A stretch of 33,269 nt of DNA from an uncultured Prevotellaceae bacterium (GCA_902792855.1 CADBBP010000023.1:1-33269); one strand, 5' to 3'; positions 1 through 9,893 are shown, numbered from the stretch's first letter. Program-made: numbers and translations. Notes: generated from the letters alone by a model not told the origin.

Positions 1-1306
1 ATGTGCCATCGAGGATTGTCTTGCTGTCGAGCCATTTGGCATACGTGCCATCCTCCATGCCAGCGACCTTGACTTGAGCGTCATCAGTTCCAAGATTCAG
101 CACTGCCACCACCGGTCCTCGCTTATAGGCCAACACCTGTGGGTTGTCGGTGTCAAGAAATTCTACAGGGGCATCGGCAGCCAATGAAGGCTGGGTATGA
201 TGCAAGGCCACCAGCACACGCACCAAATTCTTCATTTTGACATCCACCCTGTCCCACTTCACTTTCGCGTCAGTGAAATAGTTTAGCGTATCGGGGTCGC
301 CGATTTCCTGTCCCTGATAGATGAGGGGCATGCCGTAGAAGGTGAACTGCAGGACGGTGAGAGGATAGCGGTTGTCTCCGTAGAAGTCCTTTAGCGTGTG
401 GCCTCCGTCGTTGAAGTTCTGGTCGTGGTTGGTGAGATAGACCATGCGTCGGTTCTTGATGGCTTTCGAAGCATTCAGGAATTTTTCGCAGAAGGCTTTC
501 AGCGAGTCAGCCTGTGTGCCCTCACCTCCAAAGTGATAAGCCAGGTCTCCTTGGAAATCCCACGCATAATCGTAATCAAAGCCACAGGAGTCGATGCGCT
601 GGTTATTCGTATTGCTGATGTCGGTCTCGCTCAGCATCTCAATGGTCTTGCCTTTGCTTTTCAGTTCGGCAATGATGTTCTGCCAATAAGCCACAGGAAT
701 TGTGGGACTGCTCACATAGTCGCACCGGTATCCATCCACGTCACACTCGTCAACCCAGAAATGGAGCGCACTGTTCATAGCATCCACGAGCCCCTTTTCC
801 TTATAGTTGAGTTCAAACACATCTCCCCATCCATGTGGATGTATCATCAGCCCTTTTGCATCCTTGGTGAAATATTCGGGATGCTCCTTCACCCACGAGT
901 TCTCCACCGCAGCATGATTGGGCACCCAGTCGAGCCACACCTTCATGCCAAGGTTGTGTGCCGCCATGACAAACTCCTTCAGGTCGGCCACCGTCCCATA
1001 AGCAGGATTGACAGCCTTGTAGTCCATCACAGCATACGGACTGTTCATGGTGGCCCCCCTGGGATAAATTGGCATCAGCCAGAGGATGTCTATGCCCAAG
1101 GTGTCGAGACGGGCCAATTGTCCCTGTGCAGCCTTGAAGGTGCCCTCAGGCGTAAAAGCACCGATATTCAGTTGGTAGATGACCCGGTTCTCCTGCCCAA
1201 CAGGTTGGGTGTTGTCAACCTTGAAAGCGTCGGGCGACCCTCCGCCACACGCTGCCAAGAGCAGCGTGATGGCGAGGGAAATAGTAAATGAAAGTCGATT
1301 TCTCAT
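1..1306 (-). CDS. GH13 alpha-amylase, surface lipoprotein (3' end beyond window)
   Basis: This is a partial gene: 435 codons are visible and the C-terminus lies left of the window. It should hydrolyse alpha-1,4-glucan (starch) at the cell surface. A signal peptide ends in a lipobox (LAAC, Cys20) followed by GGG, which suggests an outer-membrane lipoprotein. All four GH13 motifs are present: DWVPNH (126-131), GYRCDY with nucleophile Asp196, EMLSE with acid/base Glu227, and TNHD with Asp295. Only about 65 residues separate the first two motifs, so there is no room for the CBM58 insertion of Bacteroides SusG. The start ATG overlaps the upstream stop codon by four bases (ATGA), which fits translational coupling as the last visible gene of the sus-like operon. 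It could be called SusG-like by position; the exact GH13 subfamily is not decided. Confidence 0.93.
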   Translation of the reverse strand, partial: MRNRLSFTISLAITLLLAACGGGSPDAFKVDNTQPVGQENRVIYQLNIGAFTPEGTFKAAQGQLARLDTLGIDILWLMPIYPRGATMNSPYAVMDYKAVNPAYGTVADLKEFVMAAHNLGMKVWLDWVPNHAAVENSWVKEHPEYFTKDAKGLMIHPHGWGDVFELNYKEKGLVDAMNSALHFWVDECDVDGYRCDYVSSPTIPVAYWQNIIAELKSKGKTIEMLSETDISNTNNQRIDSCGFDYDYAWDFQGDLAYHFGGEGTQADSLKAFCEKFLNASKAIKNRRMVYLTNHDQNFNDGGHTLKDFYGDNRYPLTVLQFTFYGMPLIYQGQEIGDPDTLNYFTDAKVKWDRVDVKMKNLVRVLVALHHTQPSLAADAPVEFLDTDNPQVLAYKRGPVVAVLNLGTDDAQVKVAGMEDGTYAKWLDSKTILDGT

Positions 1307-3024
1307 TTCGCAGTCCAGCCCGAGGGCGTTATGGTGAAGAAGTAATCCTTGTCGAGCGTAATGGCCGGTCCGTCGCACTGCGAGCCACCTCCATTATTGT
1401 TATAGATGGGGTTATAGACCTGTCCCGTAGCGGGGAAGGTGAACACCTTGTAAGTCACTCCTCCGATGGTTTCCGTGCCATAGACACTCTTGCCGGGCCA
1501 GCCGCCGTAGAGTTCGGCTATACCGTCGCCCCAGGCATAGATGGCTGCTGCATCCCACCCCGTCTGGTCGTCGATGTAGATTTTGTGCGTAATGTCCTTG
1601 CATTCCGTGGCAGTCACGTTGTAATAGAAGTCGTTGCCCGTGGTGATGACAGGACCGTCGAACTGTGCGCCACCGCCATTGTTGTTGAAGATGAGATGGT
1701 ACTCCAGAACCTCCGACTCATAGTCGAATGCCAGATAGTCGGTGCCGGCAACGGTAGCGGTCGTGGGCGCATTGTTGCCAGGCCAGTCTCCAAAGAGTTC
1801 AGGTAGTCCGTCGCCCCAGGCATAGATGGCTAAAGCGTCCCACCCTGTCATGTTGTTTACGTAGAGATTGTACTTTCCACCAGTTGGTTGGGGTTCGGGG
1901 GTGTCTCCACCGCCACCTTGGTAGCTGGCGTCAATCACCTCGTAGCCACCATCAAAGATGCGCACATAGATGTCGTGGTCGATGGTGAAGAACAGGTCGT
2001 CACCCTCCCATTGCACACCACCATTGTTGTTGTTGGGGATGAGATGGAGTTGCAGGCCCGTATTGGCCGCGCCCATGTCAAAATAGGTGTATTCCAGTCC
2101 GTTGATGGTTTGCGTTCCTGTGGGAGCCATGCCCGGCCATCCACCAAATGCCTCGGCATCGCCCCAGGCATAGAGGGCAAGGTCGGTCTGACTGGACTCA
2201 TTGAGCACGAACAGCGCAAATCCATCGTGCTTCACAGAAGGTTCGAGCCCTATTTCCTCCACACCATCTGCGGTGAGTCGCAGGAAGATGTTGCGGTCAA
2301 TCGTAAAGTCGAAGTCGGGCAGTTGTACGCCATTTCCACCGTTATTGAAGATGAGATGCTCCACCAATCCCGTGTTCGTAGCACCCATGTCGAAGTATTT
2401 CCAGGTAACTCCCTCATGCTTCCACGTACCAGTCACGGCCATTCCCGGCCAGTCTCCATTCAGGTTGTTCACGTCGCCCCACATATAGAGTGTGAGAGCG
2501 TCCCACCCTGTCTGGTCGTCCACATAAACACAGAATCCGTCATGCTCGGGTTCCGGAGCCTCGCCACCAGCCCAGTAGTAGGCTTCCCAGCGCTGTCCCC
2601 AAACGTTGGAGAATGCGCCTAAGCCAGGATTTTCTGTATGGTTGGCAGCCACACCGTTGATGGTGAATTCCATGCCCTGCGTGGCAGAGTAGAATCGGTA
2701 GCCGTCGGCAAGGGTTTTTCCGCCCACGAAAGTATTGGGATCAAGATAAATGCCCCATTTCAAATCACTTTTAGGAGCCTTGGTGAGCAGGTATTGCTCC
2801 TGTCCGATGGCCGTGCTGTCGCCATTGAAAGCACCCACGATGTAGATTTCCTCATCGGCAGTGGTGCCGAAAGGAGCGATGAACTCCAGCAAAATGCGGT
2901 CGGCGCGTGTCTCGAATTGCTGACGTTCATGGTCGAAAATGATATCCTCGTCGTCTGAACAGCTGCTTACAAATCCCGCAAGGGCAAGCAACGACAACAT
3001 CAGACCAAAAAATTTCTTGTTCAT
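1303..3024 (-). CDS. SusE-position starch-binding lipoprotein with four CBM26-like repeats
   Basis: This 573-residue protein probably binds starch on the cell surface for the SusC/SusD complex. The signal peptide ends in a lipobox (VSSC, Cys22) followed by SDDED, an acidic stretch often seen after the lipid-bearing Cys in surface lipoproteins of this phylum. An N-terminal domain (about 45-150) resembles the SusE/SusF outer-membrane protein domain (IYIVGAFNGD). Four repeats of about 95 residues follow, at about 164-259, 268-365, 385-478 and 480-573. Each carries the pattern Y/F-V-(D/N)-(D/N)-x-T-G-W-D-A, A/M-W-G-D, WPG, and a late NNNGG-x-Q. This pattern matches family 26 starch-binding modules. 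It sits 20 bp after susD and overlaps the GH13 start, so it belongs to the same operon. The domain assignment is by motif reading only. Confidence 0.85.
   Translation of the reverse strand: MNKKFFGLMLSLLALAGFVSSCSDDEDIIFDHERQQFETRADRILLEFIAPFGTTADEEIYIVGAFNGDSTAIGQEQYLLTKAPKSDLKWGIYLDPNTFVGGKTLADGYRFYSATQGMEFTINGVAANHTENPGLGAFSNVWGQRWEAYYWAGGEAPEPEHDGFCVYVDDQTGWDALTLYMWGDVNNLNGDWPGMAVTGTWKHEGVTWKYFDMGATNTGLVEHLIFNNGGNGVQLPDFDFTIDRNIFLRLTADGVEEIGLEPSVKHDGFALFVLNESSQTDLALYAWGDAEAFGGWPGMAPTGTQTINGLEYTYFDMGAANTGLQLHLIPNNNNGGVQWEGDDLFFTIDHDIYVRIFDGGYEVIDASYQGGGGDTPEPQPTGGKYNLYVNNMTGWDALAIYAWGDGLPELFGDWPGNNAPTTATVAGTDYLAFDYESEVLEYHLIFNNNGGGAQFDGPVITTGNDFYYNVTATECKDITHKIYIDDQTGWDAAAIYAWGDGIAELYGGWPGKSVYGTETIGGVTYKVFTFPATGQVYNPIYNNNGGGSQCDGPAITLDKDYFFTITPSGWTAK
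1306..2535 (-). repeat. Four intragenic repeats encoding tandem starch-binding modules
   Basis: Four diverged copies of about 285-295 nt lie at about 2248-2535, 1930-2223, 1591-1872 and 1306-1587. They encode the same module. The DNA is still similar over short stretches, notably around the AWGD and WPG codons. The last two copies look closest to each other (both read YAWGDG...ELxGxWPG), which suggests a more recent internal duplication. Confidence 0.75.
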
Positions 3025-3044
3025 GATAACAGTATGTTTATGGA

Positions 3045-4865
3045 TTAATAGTTAGGATTCTGAATGAGCCCGGGATTGACGGAAAGGGCGCTCTGTGGCA
3101 AAGGATACCACTCATATTTGCGGTCGCGCTTGGCGGGGAGGTTGACACCATCCTCCGTGGCACGTCCCCAGAACCACCACTGTCCTTGCGTGAATTTGTC
3201 GAAGCGGCGCAGGTCGGTGCGACGGCGGTTGCCCTCGCCAAGATATTCCTTGCCCCACTCGGAGAGCATCCAGTCCATGTCGAAGTTGTTGAAGCCGGGA
3301 CCGGGAACGCTCAAGGCATTGACACGGTCGCCAGTCTTGAAGTATCGCTGGCGCACTTCGTCCACATATTTCTTGGCCTCAGCACTGTTGCCTTTGCGCA
3401 TCTCACACTCAGCCACGTTATAATATGCCTCTGCCAGTCGGAACTGCACATCGTCGATGGATTTGAAGCCACCCTTATCGTCATTCGGATAGAGCGGGTA
3501 TTTCACCAGTCGTACGCCTGAGTTGGTCTCTCCCCAACGGGGGTTCATCACGGTCTCGAGGTTGCGGCCCTGATTGAGGAAAGTGCCCACCTGATCGACG
3601 TACACCAAGTCCTGACCATCGCGGTCAGCATCAGCCTTCAGAATATCTCCTTTGCCGAAGTTGGCGCGTACCAAACCTTTGAGGAACATACCCGGCCCAT
3701 GGGTCTTGGTTGCCTCGTCATAAGTATAGTTTTGCTTGCGGATGTCACGGTCGTCAAACCGCTCGTAGGGAGCACCCAGTTTGTCGCCATAAGGAGCATC
3801 GAGGAAGCATTTGGCACCTTCAGAGCCACCTGTGGGCAATACGGTGCCTGAATTGTCAAATGATGGTACCATGCAGACGCAGTTCCAAGCGCCGATGCCG
3901 TCATAGCTCTGTCCGAAATAGTCGGCATAACCATACCACATGCCCACCATTGTGCGAACATTGGAAATGGCGTTGGCTGCTCCTTGTCCGTCCTCGGCAG
4001 CCAGCGCGAAGATGACCTCCGGGCTTTTCACATTGTCAATGCTGTAGAGATTGCGGTAGTTGCTGTCCAAGGCATAGTTGCCGTATTTGCCGCTGATGAT
4101 TTCCTTGGAAAGAGCCTCGCATTCCTCGTAATGCTGTTCGCCGATGAACACTTCTGCATTGAGGAGGAGACGGGCCTTGAGCAAGCGGTTCATGCCCTGG
4201 TTGGCACGGTTCACCATCGAGTGGTTGGCGTCGTCCACGGCCAGTGCATTGACGGTCTCGTCAAGTTCTGTAGCGATGAAGTCGTATATCTTCTTGCAGG
4301 AGGTGTTCCAGTCGGGGTCGGCAGTGCCAGGCACCTCGCTGCTGGCAGAGGTGTTCAGTGGGAGGGCGCCTCCCCAGAGTTCGAAGATGCAGTAATAGTT
4401 CCAAGCGCGTATGGTGCGCACCTCGGCCACATACTGGGAAAGTCTCTCCTCACTCATTTTGAGGTTGGAGGCATTGAGTCCCTCCAGGTCGCTCAGCAGC
4501 AAGTTGGCAAGGCCTACGGCGGTCCATGCCCCTGACCATGCGTTTTCGATGATGGTTGACTCCGATGTCCAGTTGTGCCATGACAACACGGTCTTCATGG
4601 CTTCGTCCCATCCCCACAGTCCGGCATTCCAAACACGCCATGTCAGTTGGTCGGCGGGATACTCTGAGAGATGGAAAAAGTTCTCTCCTGCCAGTGTTGA
4701 TGATGTCTGGTTGTAGATGGCGGCAACGGCGCCCTTCACACTGGCCTCGTTCTGGTAGTACACCCCGGCATCGATGCGGTCATACACTTTTTCATCCAAG
4801 TCTGTACAAGCCGACATGCCCAGGCCTACTGCCACTGCTATGATGCTATATTTTATTGCTTTCAT
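3045..4865 (-). CDS. susD: SusD/RagB-family starch-binding outer-membrane lipoprotein
   Basis: This 606-residue protein is the glycan-binding lid of the SusC transporter. The signal peptide ends in a lipobox (GMSAC) followed by TDLDEKVYDR, typical of SusD family N-termini. The sequence has the TPR-rich helical layout of the family (VRTIRAWNYYCIFELWGG near residue 150, RLLKARLLLNAEVF near 225, RLAEAYYNVAECEMRKGN near 480) and ends with the usual YPLPQSALSVNPGLIQNPNY-type tail. It starts 36 bp after the susC reading frame ends and lies 20 bp before the SusE-like gene. Starch as ligand is inferred from the GH97, GH13 and starch-binding neighbours. Confidence 0.94.
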   Translation of the reverse strand: MKAIKYSIIAVAVGLGMSACTDLDEKVYDRIDAGVYYQNEASVKGAVAAIYNQTSSTLAGENFFHLSEYPADQLTWRVWNAGLWGWDEAMKTVLSWHNWTSESTIIENAWSGAWTAVGLANLLLSDLEGLNASNLKMSEERLSQYVAEVRTIRAWNYYCIFELWGGALPLNTSASSEVPGTADPDWNTSCKKIYDFIATELDETVNALAVDDANHSMVNRANQGMNRLLKARLLLNAEVFIGEQHYEECEALSKEIISGKYGNYALDSNYRNLYSIDNVKSPEVIFALAAEDGQGAANAISNVRTMVGMWYGYADYFGQSYDGIGAWNCVCMVPSFDNSGTVLPTGGSEGAKCFLDAPYGDKLGAPYERFDDRDIRKQNYTYDEATKTHGPGMFLKGLVRANFGKGDILKADADRDGQDLVYVDQVGTFLNQGRNLETVMNPRWGETNSGVRLVKYPLYPNDDKGGFKSIDDVQFRLAEAYYNVAECEMRKGNSAEAKKYVDEVRQRYFKTGDRVNALSVPGPGFNNFDMDWMLSEWGKEYLGEGNRRRTDLRRFDKFTQGQWWFWGRATEDGVNLPAKRDRKYEWYPLPQSALSVNPGLIQNPNY

Positions 4866-4901
4866 GTTTTCTTCAGATGATATGTTGTTGGGTTGCTGTA
4901 T

Positions 4902-7762
4902 TTAGTGGAAACGGAGCGTGACTCCCAGGCTGACCTGTGTGGCTTGGGGATAGGCGCTGTTGATGTCGATACCCGGCGTGATGCCGGTGGAGGTGACAAT
5001 CGATGGGTCGTTGCCCTCGTATCCAGTGAGTGTGAAGACATTCTTAGCTGTGAGATACACCCTCAGGCTTTCCATGATTTCGCGTTTCTTGAATGAATAG
5101 GTGTATCCAAGTGTCACATTGTCGAGTTTGAAGTAGTCGCCGTCCTCCAAGAAATAGCTGCTGATGATACCACCACTTGAGAGCACGTCACTATAGTCGG
5201 TATAGGCGGTGCGGAGCACGTTGTCGGTACCGGCACCTTGCAGCCCCATTCCATACTTGCGCATGTTGAAGATTTGGTAGCCCAGCGCACTACGGAAGAG
5301 CAAGCTCAGGTCCCATTTCTTGTAACTCAGCGAGTTGCTCCAAGAAAGGAAGTGCTTGGGGGCTCCGTTGCCGATGTTGTGCTTGTACGATGGGTCGGCC
5401 TGTGCGGCAGGCACCTTGTTGCCATTGTTGTCGTAAATGAGCAGCAGTCCGTTCTCGTCGATGCCCGCATGCTCATAGCCATAGAACTGTCCGATTTTTC
5501 CACCCTCTTCCACGCGGAAGAAGTACTCGCTCGTACCCACGCCGGGTTTCTGATAAAGGTCGAGGTAGGCCATCTGATAGACATCGCTTGAAAGTTTGGT
5601 CAGTTTGGTGCTACCCATGCTCCAGTTGATGCCCGTGGTCCATTTCACGGCACTTTTCCTCAGCACGTCGTAGTCGAGAGCCACCTCCACGCCGGTGTTC
5701 TTTGTCGTTCCCACATTGACGAGGATGCTTTTGTAAATGAAAGGAGGCTGAGGAGCGGTATAGTTGTAGAGCAGGTCTTTCGAACGGCGGTCGAAGAACT
5801 CCACGCTACCACGGAGACGGCTGTTGAATGCCACGAAGTCAACACCGATATTGAAAGCGGTGGATTTCTCCCATGCCAGGTCGGGATTGGCATTCACCGA
5901 GGGTGCATAGCCATTGATCCACTGTCCATCGATCAGATAGGCACCATACCCGCTATAAGTGGCCAGCGACTTGTAAGCATCAAAGTCGGAACGGCCAGTC
6001 ACACCATAAGAGATACGAGGTTTCAAGCTCTGGAATGTTGACTTGAGGCCATCGGCAAACGGAGTGTTGATCACTTCCCATGCCAGTGAAGCCGAGGGGA
6101 AGTTACCCCATTTGGTGTTGGCGCCAAATTTGGTGCTGCCTTCACGCCGCATGGAAGCTGCGGCATAAATCATGTCGTTGAAATTGTAGTTCAAGCGTCC
6201 GAAGAAGCCTATCAAAGTTGACTCGGAGGAACCAGCCCATAGATTCGCCTTTCCATCACGGAGATAGGTGCCATTGGCAATGCCATGGTAGTTCATGGAG
6301 TCATAGACGAACCCCATGTTCTCATTGCCGCTCTGCTCCCATTTGCTGCGCTCCCAGGAATATCCGAGCACCGCCTTCAACTGATGCTGGTTGAGGGTCA
6401 GCGTGTAGTTCACGAGCCATTCCAAGCGGTTGGTCCACCATTTCTGGTAGTTGATGTTTGCCCTGCCGGCGTAACCGTTCCAAAACGACTCGCTGGATGT
6501 GGAAGGCGTATAGAAATTGGATTTCAGGTCGTTGTATTGCAAGGCGTAGCTGAGGGAGGTGTTGAGCATGTGCTGCTCCATTTGAAGGATGTTGAGTTTC
6601 ACGTCGGCATTGCCGAGCAAATAGATGCGGTCGCCATTGCTCACATTCTCTCTCAAATCATTGACAGGGTTGTGAATGTCGGTGGGTGAATTGGGCTGAT
6701 AATAGGAGCCGTCGGGATTCTTGACCGGGATGGTCGGATTCATCGTGAGGGCGGTGTCGAACAGGCCGTCATTGCCCCATTTCTCGTGCACCTTGCGTGC
6801 GGAGAGCGACGAATTGAACTGCAAAAGGTTGTTGAGCACCCTTTGCTCACCCACGAAGCGGGCTCCATACTCCTCACGTCCGGAGACGATGTCAAGTCCG
6901 TTGCCTTTCTTGTAGTTTGCCGACAGGCCAAAATAACCATTTTTCGTAGAGGAGTCGATGGACACGTATTGGTTCAGGTTGTAACTCGTGGAACGAGTGA
7001 TTTCATCCCACCAGTCAGTGTCGCCACCATAGTCCTGGCCTCGACGTGAGCGGCGGAACTCATCGGTGGACAGGATGTCTGGTTTCGGCTTGGCGAAATT
7101 CAGGGCGATGTAGCTGTCGTAGGTCACATTGGTCACGCCCTGGGTGCCTGAGCCTTTCTTTGTGGTGACGAGGATCACACCATTGGCGCCACGGGTGCCA
7201 TAGATGGCTGCTGAGCCGGCAGCGGGCCGTTGGATGCCGTGAGCGAGCCTGCGCCACGCACCTGGATGTTGGTCATCGCATTCGGGTTGGCATCGGCACT
7301 GGCACTGACGTTCAAACCACTCACCTTGCCAGCAATCAGCGCCATGGGGTCGCTTGCTGCGCCTTGGTTGAACTGGTCCTTGGAGATTTGCACCACGGAA
7401 CTTGAGATTTCCTTCTTTGCCATTGAACCATAGCCCACCACAACCACTTCGTTGAGTTGTGCCACATCCTCACGCAGGGTGATGTCGAGGCCATCTTTTG
7501 CTTTCACCTCGAGAGGGTCGTAACCAATGTAGGTGACAACCAGGGTGGCACCTTCATTGCATTCCAACTTGAATTTTCCGTCGAAGTCGGTTACCGTACC
7601 ATTGGATGTGCCCTTCTCCATGATGGTGGCACCGATGACGTCCTCTCCGGTGTCATCCTTCACATGGCCACTGATGGTGGCCTGAGCCGAAACATCCAAG
7701 GCAAAAACCACAACCGCCATAAGCATTAGCAAGCGGTAGAATAGACTCTTTGCTTTTTTCAT
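4902..7762 (-). pseudogene. susC: SusC-family TonB-dependent starch porin, disrupted by a deletion with frameshift
   Basis: The 5' part (7762 to 7175, 195 codons) encodes a signal peptide, a carboxypeptidase-regulatory-like domain (about 28-100), VVVVGYGSMAKKE and the first half of the TonB plug up to SNGPL (residue 181). It then runs 14 unrelated codons to a stop. The second frame picks up at about 7220 with AGSAAIYGTRGANGVILVTTKKG, the end of the plug, and continues through the beta-barrel to a normal aromatic end (TLRFH). The intact SusC in this window has 28 residues between NAPL and ASSAAIYG, holding LDG, NPDDIE and DVLKD. Those residues are absent here. Equal loop length plus the observed frame offset implies about 85 nt lost. 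An independent start at the GTG at 7178 would lack signal peptide and plug, so I do not treat it as a gene. A sequencing or assembly error is possible. Confidence 0.85.
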
Positions 7763-7804
7763 TGATCTTGGTTTTTAGTTATTAATTAGAATTAAAACAT
7801 TGAT

Positions 7805-9817
7805 TCATTTGACTTTCTCAATCCTGATGGCAGCACCACCACTTCGGGCGAGATGGAGTTGCAACACCGTTTTGTGGCTCACCACTTCCTGACGAATGGT
7901 TATGGGGTAAGGATTGGTCTGGTAATCGGCTCCCGGCCCATCTTCATAAATAATGGCGCGGTACTGGCCTTCAGCGTCGAGGAAATCGAGCGGCAAGGCT
8001 ATTTCCCTTGCCCGCTCGTTGGTGATGCTGCCAACGAACCACCTGTCTCCATCACGCTCCTTGCGGGCTACGGTCACAAACTCGCCTATTTTTCCATTGG
8101 GAATGATGGTTTTGCTCCAAGTTGTAGGGCAACTTTCAATAAACGTGAGCGCCGGCTGCCCCTCATAGTTCTCCATGGCATCAGCCGCCATCTGCAATGG
8201 GCTGTAGATGACCACGAACTCTCCAAGCTGCTTGGCAAGCGTGGAATGAGGGTGAGTGCCTTTCACCACCTCGGAGAAATTGAAGATGGCAGGGGTGAAG
8301 TCGGTGGGGCCCGCCAGGCAGCGGGTGAACGGCAGCGTCACCGTATGTGCAGGAGGATTTCCACCTTTCACATCCCATGCATTGTATTCCTGTCCACGCA
8401 CACCCTCTTGGGTCATCAGGTTGGGCCATGTGCGCTGAATGCCGGTTGGCATGGCTGGCTCATGGTTGTCGATCATGATTTGATATTTGGCAGCTGTCTC
8501 TATCACCTTGCGGTAATGACGGATGCCATACTGCGACTTGGCCAATTCCTTGCCGTCGAAATAATGGCCCACATATCCTGTCTTCACTGCCCTGATGCCC
8601 AGCCGGTGATACCATGCAAAGGCAGAGTCCATCTGCTGTTCCAAGAGTTTGGAGTTGCCCCAAGTTTCGGTGTGACCAATGAACCGCACACCTTTGGACA
8701 ACGCATAACGGCACACCTCCTCGATGTCGAAATCAGGATATGGTTTCAGATAACTGATTTGCTCTCCTTCTCCCCATCCTTGGTTCCATCCTTCGGCCAG
8801 AACGCCACTGAAGCCATGACGAGCAGCGAAGTCGATGTATCGTTTCACATTTTGAGTCGTGGCGCCATGGGTGGGCCCCATTTCCCAAGTGTTCTGCTTC
8901 TTATGGATGCTCCACCATATACCTATGTAGCGGCCTGGTTCTATCCATGAAGTGTCTGTTATGCGCGACGGCTCGTTCAGATTGAGCATCAATCGCGAGA
9001 GCATCAAGTCACCAGCGGTCTTGCCTATGATAATGGTGCGCCAAGGTGACCGCAGCTCTCCTTCAGCGTACACTTTAACGCCACTCTGCCACGGGGAGAG
9101 AGCGGCAAGCAGTCTCACCCGTCCATCTTTTCCGGCACGGGGTGTGAGGTTGATGCTGGCATAATCCTCAAGCGCAGCCTCATGGATGGCCATGAAAAGC
9201 TCATCCTCATATTCGATGGTGAGCGGTGTGCATACCGTGTCTTTTTCACTCACCATGCTTGGCGTGTAGATGCCCTCGAAGTATTCGGTATGATTGGTTG
9301 GAATTGACCAAGCCTTGGCATCATGAGCCAAGGTAATCTCGGTCAATTCATCCTGAATGCAATACTTCTTATCTTTACCTATGTTTGGAAGTATGTATCG
9401 AAAGCCTATACCATCGTTGAAAACACGGAAAACGACACCCATCTTGCGTTTTTGCCCTGTTTGTTCTTGAAAGCAGACGGTCAATTCATTATATTGATTG
9501 CGCACAGACAACTCTTCTCCCCATGGCTGTTCCCATGTCTCATCTTTTGTGGCGAACCGCTTTTCCGTCAGTTTGACGTTATCACCCAGTAAGCCGTAGT
9601 CGAGTTGAAACCCGAGATGTGATGGGGAGATGATTTCAGCATTGTTATAGGCAACCTTATAAAATGGTTTTTTGGCACTCACCCCGACAGTGACCGTCAC
9701 GGCACCGTCGGGTGAGCTAACCAAAATGTCCTTCGCCTGAAGCGAAGCGAAAGAACAAATGGCAATACCAATTACAAAAAACCTAATAACTAACCTATGT
9801 ATGATAAAATTCTTCAT
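7805..9817 (-). CDS. susB: GH97 alpha-glucosidase, SusB-type (inverting)
   Basis: This 670-residue periplasmic enzyme should release glucose from maltodextrins and other alpha-glucans. It has an N-terminal signal peptide (about 1-28), a beta-sandwich domain (about 29-285), a catalytic barrel (about 290-560) and a C-terminal beta domain. Glu384 (HTETWG), Glu453 (NHEP) and Glu477 (GQEYNA) are spaced 69 and 24 residues apart. This equals the spacing of the SusB residues I recall as Glu439, Glu508 and Glu532. The sequence KTGY at 412-415 has no Asp where retaining GH97 enzymes carry their nucleophile, which fits the inverting subgroup. It is the first gene of the operon, divergent from susR, and lies 42 bp upstream of susC. 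Confidence 0.93.
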   Translation of the reverse strand: MKNFIIHRLVIRFFVIGIAICSFASLQAKDILVSSPDGAVTVTVGVSAKKPFYKVAYNNAEIISPSHLGFQLDYGLLGDNVKLTEKRFATKDETWEQPWGEELSVRNQYNELTVCFQEQTGQKRKMGVVFRVFNDGIGFRYILPNIGKDKKYCIQDELTEITLAHDAKAWSIPTNHTEYFEGIYTPSMVSEKDTVCTPLTIEYEDELFMAIHEAALEDYASINLTPRAGKDGRVRLLAALSPWQSGVKVYAEGELRSPWRTIIIGKTAGDLMLSRLMLNLNEPSRITDTSWIEPGRYIGIWWSIHKKQNTWEMGPTHGATTQNVKRYIDFAARHGFSGVLAEGWNQGWGEGEQISYLKPYPDFDIEEVCRYALSKGVRFIGHTETWGNSKLLEQQMDSAFAWYHRLGIRAVKTGYVGHYFDGKELAKSQYGIRHYRKVIETAAKYQIMIDNHEPAMPTGIQRTWPNLMTQEGVRGQEYNAWDVKGGNPPAHTVTLPFTRCLAGPTDFTPAIFNFSEVVKGTHPHSTLAKQLGEFVVIYSPLQMAADAMENYEGQPALTFIESCPTTWSKTIIPNGKIGEFVTVARKERDGDRWFVGSITNERAREIALPLDFLDAEGQYRAIIYEDGPGADYQTNPYPITIRQEVVSHKTVLQLHLARSGGAAIRIEKVK

Positions 9818-9862
9818 CGATTGATTGTTTTAAGAGTTGGACTTGGATTTGGATTTCGAGTG

Positions 9863-9893
9863 CAAAGATATGGATGGAAAAACGGGCAAACAA
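9863..9893 (-). promoter_or_regulatory. Promoter of the susB-susC-susD operon
   Basis: On the minus strand, TATCTTTG (9863-9870) matches the Bacteroidetes -7 box TAnnTTTG. A TTG (9891-9893) lies 20 nt upstream as the -33 element. The site is about 45 nt upstream of the GH97 start. No other good match occurs in the operon's short gaps, so this is probably the main promoter. Confidence 0.65.

Noticed and set aside
398-1291. 297-codon frame on the plus strand at the left edge
   Set aside because: The minus strand encodes all four GH13 motifs and a lipoprotein signal across this interval.
1306-2535. CRISPR-like or satellite array suggested by regular repeats
   Set aside because: The periodic sequence encodes diverged protein modules in one frame. 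It has no short identical repeats or spacers.
4902-7178. The 3' part of susC as a separate 758-residue gene from the GTG at 7178
   Set aside because: It would start inside the plug domain with no signal peptide. It is better explained as the remainder of a disrupted susC.
7853-8950. 365-codon frame antisense to GH97
   Set aside because: It overlaps the catalytic part of an intact GH97 gene and shows no recognisable domain or start signals.
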